From the NCBI RefSeq assembly GCF_012034935.1, contig NZ_JAATEN010000016.1, positions 1-64,000 on the forward strand: 64,000 nt of DNA, given 5' to 3'. Both the position numbers and the translations under genes were made by a program. The notes under the pieces were generated by a model. That model was not told the DNA's origin. It was given only the letters and a program-made list of their open reading frames with translations, and did not search any database. Positions within the stretch are counted from its first letter, which is position 1. Each line of letters starts with the position of its first letter. Origin of the DNA: Streptomyces zingiberis. Lineage in GTDB: Bacteria > Actinomycetota > Actinomycetes > Streptomycetales > Streptomycetaceae. Shown piece by piece: positions 1-6,228 of this stretch.

Positions 1-1500
1 ACGACCGGACCGCTCACCCAACTCCCCGTACGACAACTCACCCTCGGCGCCGCTCACCGCCACCGCCTCCGGCACCGCCGCCACCCGCCCCGCGACCAGC
101 TCCGGCACCGGCCGTACGGGGCGTTCCGACGTCGCCTCCCGGGGCGGCGCCGGGAAGGCGCTCGCGGTGGTGCCCGGCAGCCGGATCCGGCCCACCGGCG
201 CGTTCGGATCGGCCACCGCCCGCTCCAGGAACCCCAGCAGGGAGCGGTGACGGGCGTCGGCCCAGTCCTGGTCGTACAGGGCGGAGTTGGCCTCCAGGGT
301 GATGGCGGTTCCCTGATCGTCGGACCAGCCGCTGACCACCGCTCCCCACTCCTCGACGCGCCGGCTGGACAGATCGCGGACGATGCCCCGGGACTCGCCG
401 AAACGGAGGTTGTCGCCGAGCGGCAGCACGTTCACGGAGGGGCCGAAGTGCCAGCGGCCGTCCCCGGGCCAGCCGAGCTCCTGCCGGATCCGCTCGCCGC
501 GGTAGCGCTGGTGTGCCAGGAGACCGGTGGTCTCCCGCTCCGCCAGACGGGCGAGGTCCAGCAGCCCGGAGCCGGGGGCGACGGGCAGCCGGAACGGCAG
601 CAGGTTCGCCATCGTGCACGGGGTGCGCCGGGCACCGGAGTTCATGCGCCCGGCGACGGGGATGCTGAGGACGGTCTCGGTGGCGCCGGTGAGCCGGGCG
701 TGGAAGGCGGCCACGGCGGCGACGGCCAGCCGGGGCCAGCTCATCCTGGCGCGGCTCGCGGCGGTGCGCAGGGCCGTCACGGCGGCCGGCGGGAGATGGC
801 CGGTGGCGCGGAGCACTCCGGCGCCCGCGCCGGGGGCGGGCCGGCCGGGCGCGGTGGCGGGCTCGGGGCGGTCGGCGAGGTGATCGTGCCAGTACCGGCG
901 GTCCCGCGCGCACTCCTCGGACTCCCGGTAACCGGCCTCCTGCCGCCACAGCTCGCGGAGCGGTGTGTGGCCGGGGGCGCGGGGGGTCTCCGCGCGGACC
1001 GCCGCCGTGTAGTGGTCCGCGACCCGGCGGGCCATCAGGGCGCAGGCGAACCCGTCCATCAGCAGATGGTCGTACCGCTGGTACCAGATGTGGTGGTGGG
1101 GGGCGAGCCGGAACAGCGCGAAGCCGAAGAGCGCTCCGCCGACCGGGCCGGTGACCTCCCGCAGCTCGGCCCGCATCCATGCCTCGGCGGCCGCGCGGGG
1201 GTCCGGTTCGGCGGAGAGATCGGTGAACGGCAGCTCCGGCTCCGGCTGTTCCACCGCGTGCTGGGTGACCCGGCCGGCGGCGTCCTCGCGGAACCGCATG
1301 CGCAGGATCTCCGTCTCGGCGGCGGTGCGGCGGACGGCGTGGCCGAACGCGCCGGTGTCCAGGGGGCCGAGCAGTTCGACGTACTGACCGATGCGGTAGA
1401 GGCGGCGGGCGCTCTCGACGCGCTGCGCGAGCCAGATGCCCTCCTGGCTCTCGGACAAGGGCAGGGCCGAGGGCAGAGTGGAATCCTCCGGGCCGGTCAT
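1..1500 (-). CDS. Nonribosomal peptide synthetase, condensation domain and start of adenylation domain (3' end beyond window)
   Basis: The frame is open for 500 codons from an ATG at 1498-1500 to the window edge, so the C-terminus is missing. AAGGGGG lies about 5 bases before the ATG. Residues 1-440 form a condensation domain: a C1-like motif LSESQEGIWLAQ near residue 17, then a C2-like RRTAAETEILRMRF. The active-site motif is DHLLMDGFA, with the catalytic second His and the DG kept but the first His replaced by Asp. The surrounding WYQRYDHLLMDGF and GPSVNVLPLGDNLRFG resemble condensation domains of EntF/DhbF-type synthetases that accept an aryl-acyl starter; that specificity is inference from memory. 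A Pro/Val-rich linker leads into ELSYGELGERS, the A1 motif of an adenylation domain, just before the edge. The gene lies 156 bases after the exporter gene on the same strand, so co-transcription is likely. Substrate and product cannot be read from this fragment. Confidence 0.9.
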   Translation of the reverse strand, partial: MTGPEDSTLPSALPLSESQEGIWLAQRVESARRLYRIGQYVELLGPLDTGAFGHAVRRTAAETEILRMRFREDAAGRVTQHAVEQPEPELPFTDLSAEPDPRAAAEAWMRAELREVTGPVGGALFGFALFRLAPHHHIWYQRYDHLLMDGFACALMARRVADHYTAAVRAETPRAPGHTPLRELWRQEAGYRESEECARDRRYWHDHLADRPEPATAPGRPAPGAGAGVLRATGHLPPAAVTALRTAASRARMSWPRLAVAAVAAFHARLTGATETVLSIPVAGRMNSGARRTPCTMANLLPFRLPVAPGSGLLDLARLAERETTGLLAHQRYRGERIRQELGWPGDGRWHFGPSVNVLPLGDNLRFGESRGIVRDLSSRRVEEWGAVVSGWSDDQGTAITLEANSALYDQDWADARHRSLLGFLERAVADPNAPVGRIRLPGTTASAFPAPPREATSERPVRPVPELVAGRVAAVPEAVAVSGAEGELSYGELGERSGR

Positions 1501-1656
1501 CGTTCCCCCTTCGGCGGACGGGCCGCTGCTGTTCTCCCGGCGGTCGCGCCGGTCGGTGTGGATCTCCGGCCACGGCGGCCGGTCCGGTCTCGTGGCATGC
1601 CGCGCCGTCCCGGCGGGAGCGGGCCGCCGGCCCGCGCGACGTGGGCCGGCCGGCGG

Positions 1657-3738
1657 TCAGTACGGCGTGTCGGGGTGGCGGTGGACGGCGGCCTCCCCGC
1701 CGGCCCCGGCCGGGGGCGGTCCCTCCAGGGCGAGGGAACCGCCGAGGACGGGCCGGCGCGGGCCGCCCGCCGGTCCCCCCTCCCCCGGGGCCGGGGGACG
1801 GGCCGGTGCGGGCGGGCCACCGCGGCGGGCGGGCCCGGGGACGGCGCCGTTGCCGTTCGGGCCGGCGAACTGTGTGTGGTACAGCTCGGCGTAGAGCCCG
1901 CCGGCGGCGAGGAGTTCGTCGTGCGTGCCGCGTTCGCGGATGCGTCCGCCGTCGACCACGAGGATCTGGCCGGCCTCACGGATGGTGGAGAGCCGGTGCG
2001 CGATCACCAGGGAGGTGCGGTCCCGCAGCACGGTCCGCAGTGCCCGCTGGACGGCGGCCTCGGACTCCGAGTCCAGATGGGCCGTGGCCTCGTCGAGGAC
2101 GACCACGGAGGGCGCCTTGAGCAGCAGGCGGGCCAGGGCGAGACGCTGCTTCTCCCCGCCGGAGAGACGGTAGCCGCGGTCGCCGACGACGGTGTCCAGG
2201 CCGCTGGGCAGCGAGTCGACGAGGTCCCCGATCCGGGCGGCCCGGCAGGCGTCCAGCAGCTCCCGCTCGGTGGCGCCCGGGCAGGCGTAGGCCAGGTTGG
2301 CCCGGATGGTGTCGTGGTAGAAGTGCGCGTCCTGGGTCACCACCCCGACCATGTCGCGGAGCGAGTCGAAGGTGACGTCCCGCAGGTCGTGCCCGTCGAC
2401 GCGGACGCTGCCGGCGGTGGGGTCGTAGAGCCGGGAGACCAGGTGGGTGGTCGTGCTCTTGCCGCCGCCGGACGGGCCGACGAGGGCCGTCAGCGTCCCC
2501 GGGGGCAGCCGGAAGCTCACCTCGTGCAGGACTTCCGGGCTCTCCCGCTCGCGTTCGGCCGCCGAGAGCGTGCTGGACTCCAGGGAGGCCAGGGAGACCT
2601 CGCTCGCCCGGGGGTAACGGAACGACACCCGGTCGAACTCGATCTCCGGGGCCGGTGAGCGGCCCGGTGGGGGGAGCGCCACGGCGCCGGGGCGCTCCTC
2701 GATCAGCGGTTTGAGATCCAGCACCTCGAACAACCGGTCGAAGCTGACCAGTGCGGTCAGCGCGTTGGACTGCATGCTGGAGAGCTGGGTGATGGGGCCG
2801 TAGAGCCTGCCCAGCAGGGCGGCGAGCGCGACCAGCGTGCCGATCTGGAAGACGTCACGCAGGACCAGGGCTCCGCCGACACCGTAGACGAGAGCCGTGG
2901 TGAGGGCCGCGAGCAGCGCCATGAAGATGAACGACAGCCGGCTGTAGACCGTCCACACCACCCCGACCCGGCGCACCGTGCGCGCACGGGCCTCGAAGGC
3001 GGCGGCCTCCTCGCGGGGGCGGCCGTAGAGCTTGGCGAGCATCGCGCCCCCGGCGTTGAAGCGCTCGCTGATGATCCCGCCCAGTTCCCCGTTGGCCTGC
3101 ATCTGCTCCCGCGAGTAGCGCTGGAGACGCCGGCCGACGCGGATGGCCGGCAGCACGAACGCGGGCAGCAGCGCCACGGCGATCATGCTGATGAGCCAGG
3201 AGAGGTAGAACATCTCGGCGAGGACGAGCACCACGGTCAGCACGCTCGTCGCCGCGGTCAGCAGCGTGCTGAGCGCCTGCTGGGCCAGCATGACGTCGCC
3301 GTTGAGCCGGCTGGCGAGCAGGCCCGTCTGGGTGCGGGTGAAGAACGCCATCGGCTGCCGCTGGACGTGGGTGAAGGTCTCGACCCGGAGGTCGTGGCTG
3401 ATGCCCTGGCCGATGCGCCCGGCGACATAGCTCTGCCCGAGCTGGGCCAGGGAGTCGACGACGGCGAGCGCGGCGACGGTCAGCGCGACGGCCGTGACGA
3501 CCGCCATGTCCTCCCGGAGGATGCCGTCGTCGATGATTTTCCTCAGCAGCAGCGGCGTGGAGACGATGATGACGGAATCGACCACGGTGACCAGCAGCAG
3601 AAAGAAAAGCGCGCGACGGTGTGGTTTCACATAACGCAGAGCCCGGCGCACCGTTCCCGGCCGGATGGTCTGTTTCTGCGCGGCGGCGGAATGCGGACCT
3701 CCCACGGTGGGACCGCCAGGGCCTTGGGTGATCAACAC
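1657..3738 (-). CDS. ABC exporter, fused membrane and ATP-binding domains
   Basis: A 693-residue half-transporter that probably works as a homodimer exporting a small molecule across the membrane. Residues about 30-330 hold the six-helix exporter domain. The nucleotide-binding domain has Walker A GPSGGGKST near residue 421, signature LSGGEKQR near 523, Walker B VVVLDEATAHLD and the H-loop IAHRLSTI. The frame is open upstream to an ATG at 3921, but AGGAGG at 3749-3754 sits 10 bases before a GTG at 3738, and homology to exporters starts only after it, so I chose that GTG. It lies between the StrR-like activator and the NRPS gene, all on the minus strand, which suggests export of the NRPS product (inference). 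The C-terminus carries a Gly/Pro-rich tail of about 50 residues that is not part of the fold. Confidence 0.9.
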   Translation of the reverse strand: MLITQGPGGPTVGGPHSAAAQKQTIRPGTVRRALRYVKPHRRALFFLLLVTVVDSVIIVSTPLLLRKIIDDGILREDMAVVTAVALTVAALAVVDSLAQLGQSYVAGRIGQGISHDLRVETFTHVQRQPMAFFTRTQTGLLASRLNGDVMLAQQALSTLLTAATSVLTVVLVLAEMFYLSWLISMIAVALLPAFVLPAIRVGRRLQRYSREQMQANGELGGIISERFNAGGAMLAKLYGRPREEAAAFEARARTVRRVGVVWTVYSRLSFIFMALLAALTTALVYGVGGALVLRDVFQIGTLVALAALLGRLYGPITQLSSMQSNALTALVSFDRLFEVLDLKPLIEERPGAVALPPPGRSPAPEIEFDRVSFRYPRASEVSLASLESSTLSAAERERESPEVLHEVSFRLPPGTLTALVGPSGGGKSTTTHLVSRLYDPTAGSVRVDGHDLRDVTFDSLRDMVGVVTQDAHFYHDTIRANLAYACPGATERELLDACRAARIGDLVDSLPSGLDTVVGDRGYRLSGGEKQRLALARLLLKAPSVVVLDEATAHLDSESEAAVQRALRTVLRDRTSLVIAHRLSTIREAGQILVVDGGRIRERGTHDELLAAGGLYAELYHTQFAGPNGNGAVPGPARRGGPPAPARPPAPGEGGPAGGPRRPVLGGSLALEGPPPAGAGGEAAVHRHPDTPY

Positions 3739-3896
3739 GCGACGGAAACCTCCTGCATCGCCATTTCTCCTCGTCCGACCGCCCTGAACTGGAGTTGTCC
3801 GAAGAAACATACGGGCGAGCGACCGGCGGGAAAACCCTGCGATCGCAGCGCCCTTTTGATTCCGGCGCCCTCCACCCGCACGAGGACGATACCGCC

Positions 3897-3907
3897 GGGT
3901 ATTACCC
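3897..3907. promoter_or_regulatory. Palindrome GGGTATTACCC upstream of the exporter gene
   Basis: A perfect 11-base dyad 158 bases upstream of the chosen exporter start, in the AT-richest part of this intergenic region. It could be an operator for the exporter/NRPS transcription unit. The binding protein is unknown; the call rests only on symmetry and position. Confidence 0.3.
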
Positions 3908-4444
3908 TCCGTCAGCTCCACTCGAGGGTGGACACCGGGGCTCCGGAATTATCGGAAGGCACCTTTGGGAACCGCAGGGAAACACGCGGCGGAAAAAGCG
4001 GCAACCGTGGGCGGAAAGGCCGCGCACGGGAGAACACCGGGCGTACCGGTGACCGGCGGGGCGTGGCCGGTCCCCACGGCCTGCGGGGCCCGTCCCCGGC
4101 CCCGCGGTGCAGGCCGGCGCATGGGTCACACCGATCCCCTCCGCCGTCCAACCGGACGTCCTGCTCACTCGGACAGCGGCCCCCGGCCCGTCAGCGGTCG
4201 CACCACCCTCCCCAGGACGCCCGCCCGTTCCGGGACGGAGCGGCCGGGCGTCCCGTGGAAGGCTGTTCGCGGTCGCGTCGCGGCCGGCCGAACGGACCGG
4301 CAGGCGGGCCGCCCGGGGAAGTCGTGGCCTCCGGCGCGGCGTGCCGCACGGGGAGCGACGCCCGGACACCGCACGCCCCCGGATGACGCGGCCCGGGGGC
4401 GTGGGGGATGCCCGGGCCGACGCCGGGGGCGCCGAACCGGAGGC

Positions 4445-4471
4445 CGTGGCCGGGCACTCCCCCCGGCCACG
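4445..4471 (-). terminator. Hairpin directly after the StrR-like gene
   Basis: CGTGGCCGGG at 4445-4454 pairs perfectly with CCCGGCCACG at 4462-4471 across a 7-base loop, two bases beyond the stop codon of the StrR-like gene. There is no T-run, as is usual for terminators in this GC range. Confidence 0.55.
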
Positions 4472-4473
4472 CC

Positions 4474-5463
4474 CTAGGCCGTTTCGGTCACCTTCCGCCG
4501 CAGCCGCGCGGCCAGCTCGGTCCACATCTCGGCGCAGTCCCCGGCGAGGCGCGCCACGATGCCACCGCAGTGGGGCGGGACGTTGTCGATCAGCTCCTCC
4601 CAGTCCTCCGTGCTGATCGTGTGGACGTTGAGCAGCCGGAGCAGGGTGCGCCCGGAGTCGCTGAACCGCAGGGCGGGGTCGGCCTTGAGCCGTTCGACCA
4701 CGGCGGCGCGTTCCTGTGCGGAGGCCCGGCAGGCCACCGCCGTGGTACCGAATCCACGCCGCCGCGCCGCGGCGCTCTCGTGACGGCCACTCTGCCGCCC
4801 CTGGCGTGGCGCGGGCATCGGGTCCTCCCCGCGCATCATCCGGTTCCGCACGTCACGCACCGTTTCCGGCGAGATCGACGCGGCGCGCGCGACCTGGCGG
4901 AGCGACAGGCTCGGGTCGCTCGCGATGAGTTCGCTCGCGATCCGGCGGCCCTCGGCTCCGTTGAGCGGCCGCACCCGGCCGTCCTGCCCGATGCGGCTCA
5001 CCCCACCGGCCGGGCCGCCGGGGAGCCGGCGGCGGAGATCGGCGACCGTGCCCGGGGCGATACCCGTGACGGATGCGATCATCCGGTCCGACCAGCGCGA
5101 ATGGGAGGCGATGATGCGCTCCGCCGCGCGCTTGCGGTCCGCCGTCGTGAGCGGCAGGCCGTGTGCGATGTTGGACTCCACGGCCAGGACGAACGCGTCG
5201 GCCTCGTCGCCGTCGAAGAATCTCGCCGCGATCTTGCTCTGCCCCCGGAGCTCGGCGGCGCGCACCCGGTGCAGTCCGTCGATGACCCGCATCGTCGGAC
5301 GGTGCACGGTGATGGGCGGCAGCGGGGCCTGCGCCACCGCCAGCGACTCCACATGCTCCGGATCGGGTCCGGAGGTGCGCGGCGAGCCGGCCGTCGAGAG
5401 CGAGCCGATCTCGACCTCGACGACCATCAGTTGATCGAGTTGCGCGTGCCCAGGTAGTGCCAC
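4474..5463 (-). CDS. StrR-family pathway-specific transcriptional activator (ParB-like domain)
   Basis: A 329-residue DNA-binding protein of the StrR/NovG family, which activates antibiotic biosynthesis genes. The N-terminal ParB-like region contains RPTMRVIDGLHRVRAA (near residue 55) and FFDGDEADAFVLAVESNIAHGLPL (residues about 82-105), very close to StrR as I know it. Two helix-turn-helix segments follow: RWSDRMIASVTGIAPGTVADL (about 122-142) and SLSLRQVARAASISPETVRDV (about 175-195). The start is a GTG at 5463 with GAGGGGG six bases upstream; an ATG at 5427 would lose 12 residues. It is divergent from the LAL regulator across 765 bases and lies upstream of the exporter and NRPS genes on the same strand, so they are its likely targets. 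I saw no classical StrR operator pair (GTTCGACTG N11 CAGTCGAAC) in front of them. Confidence 0.9.
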   Translation of the reverse strand: MALPGHAQLDQLMVVEVEIGSLSTAGSPRTSGPDPEHVESLAVAQAPLPPITVHRPTMRVIDGLHRVRAAELRGQSKIAARFFDGDEADAFVLAVESNIAHGLPLTTADRKRAAERIIASHSRWSDRMIASVTGIAPGTVADLRRRLPGGPAGGVSRIGQDGRVRPLNGAEGRRIASELIASDPSLSLRQVARAASISPETVRDVRNRMMRGEDPMPAPRQGRQSGRHESAAARRRGFGTTAVACRASAQERAAVVERLKADPALRFSDSGRTLLRLLNVHTISTEDWEELIDNVPPHCGGIVARLAGDCAEMWTELAARLRRKVTETA

Positions 5464-5788
5464 CCGTATCCCCCTCGTGTTCTGATCTCACCGTCGCGCG
5501 CTCCACCGGCGCGCTGGACCAGCTCACTCATGTGCCCGGTGATCACCGGAGGATGGGAACGGGAACGTCCCGGGACGGCGCGGGCGGCCGTTGCACGCCG
5601 CAAGCCACGCCCGCTCCGATCGGATGAATTCCCCCGCGCCCGGCACTGCCTCTCCCCCGGAGTACCGCGCCCTCCTGCTGCCCCCTCATGGGCGGAAGGG
5701 CGGTCTCCCCAGGCCGAACACGGTCACCTTAACAACGCCCAAACCGGGCGGGTACCCCTCAACTCCCCGGCCGTCCGGGCCGTCCGGC

Positions 5789-5808
5789 ACCCCTAGGAAC
5801 CCCTACCG
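5789..5808. repeat. Two tandem 10-base units ACCCCTAGGA / ACCCCTACCG
   Basis: The heptamer ACCCCTA occurs twice at a 10-base period, about one helical turn. It lies 326 bases upstream of the StrR-like start and 420 bases upstream of the LAL start. Direct repeats at this period are typical of activator sites near a -35 element, but no regulator can be assigned. Confidence 0.4.
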
Positions 5809-6096
5809 CCGCGCCCCGGCACCGCCCGCCGGAGTGCCCGGACGGCTTCGCGCCGGGGCGCACGGGAGCCGCCGGCCGGAGGGTGCGGGCCGGGGCTCCC
5901 GGACGGCCGCCAGGGCAGGCTCCGGGGACCCCGGCCCCGGCCACGAGGCCGGCCCCGGCACCGCGACGGCCCGGTGGCGGAAATTCGAAGACGGGCCCGA
6001 TACATACGGAGCAACCATTCCGCACTTTCCGGCCATGATTTCCGAACGCCTGTGGTGACGGGTTTTCCGCTGTGGCAGAATCGAGCCGGGTACGGT

Positions 6097-6132
6097 CGGT
6101 ATGACACACGGTATGACACACGGTATGACACG
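6097..6132. repeat. Three tandem copies of CGGTATGACACA upstream of the LAL gene
   Basis: Units at 6097-6108, 6109-6120 and 6121-6132; the third differs only in its last base. They end 96 bases before the LAL regulator ATG. The core CGGTATG matches, from memory, the half-site described for gamma-butyrolactone receptors of the ArpA type (GG(T/C)CGGT(A/T)(T/C)G), and the first copy extends this to GGTCGGTATG. Such receptors bind inverted pairs, while these are direct repeats, so the match is suggestive only. ATCGCTCGAC/ATCGTTCGAC follows as a further tandem pair at 6135-6154. Confidence 0.55.
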
Positions 6133-6146
6133 GCATCGCTCGACAT

Positions 6147-6168
6147 CGTTCGACACGGTGCACGAACG
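6147..6168. promoter_or_regulatory. Inverted repeat CGTTCG-N10-CGAACG
   Basis: Perfect 6-base arms at 6147-6152 and 6163-6168, overlapping the second unit of the ATCG(C/T)TCGAC tandem pair and 60 bases before the LAL start. The GTTCG/CGAAC arms resemble those of StrR sites, but the spacing (10 rather than 19 bases between the pentamers) does not fit. Confidence 0.35.
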
Positions 6169-6228
6169 CTCCGGTACCCATTCCGGTCACCCGGAAATCA
6201 GCCGCCGGAAACAGGGGGAAGTCGGCTC

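Larger units (their letters stand above)
3739..4473. other. Intergenic region between the StrR-like gene and the ABC exporter
   Basis: About 735 bases with no convincing gene; the ORFs here show no recognisable protein. It should hold the promoter for the exporter and NRPS genes. It is less GC-rich near 3780-4000. Two short dyads are visible, GGGTATTACCC at 3897-3907 and CCACTCGAGGGTGG at 3918-3931. I saw no iron box of the DmdR/IdeR type (TTAGGTTAGGCT-like), which an iron-repressed siderophore operon would normally carry. Confidence 0.6.
5464..6228. promoter_or_regulatory. Divergent regulatory region between the StrR-like and LAL regulator genes
   Basis: 765 bases with no credible gene. It serves both regulators and holds several short repeats listed separately: a 10-base tandem pair at 5789-5808, a 12-base triple at 6097-6132, a 10-base pair at 6135-6154 and a dyad at 6147-6168. 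The segment 5990-6230 is clearly less GC-rich than its surroundings, as expected of a promoter. Confidence 0.6.

Noticed and set aside
38..1573. 511-codon minus-strand frame at the left edge
   Set aside because: It is Arg/Pro-rich shadow sequence. The real gene is in another minus-strand frame, open to the edge and carrying condensation-domain motifs.
247..2658. 803-codon plus-strand frame over the NRPS and ABC genes
   Set aside because: Repetitive Gly/Arg/Val composition with no domain; both minus-strand genes beneath it have clear motifs.
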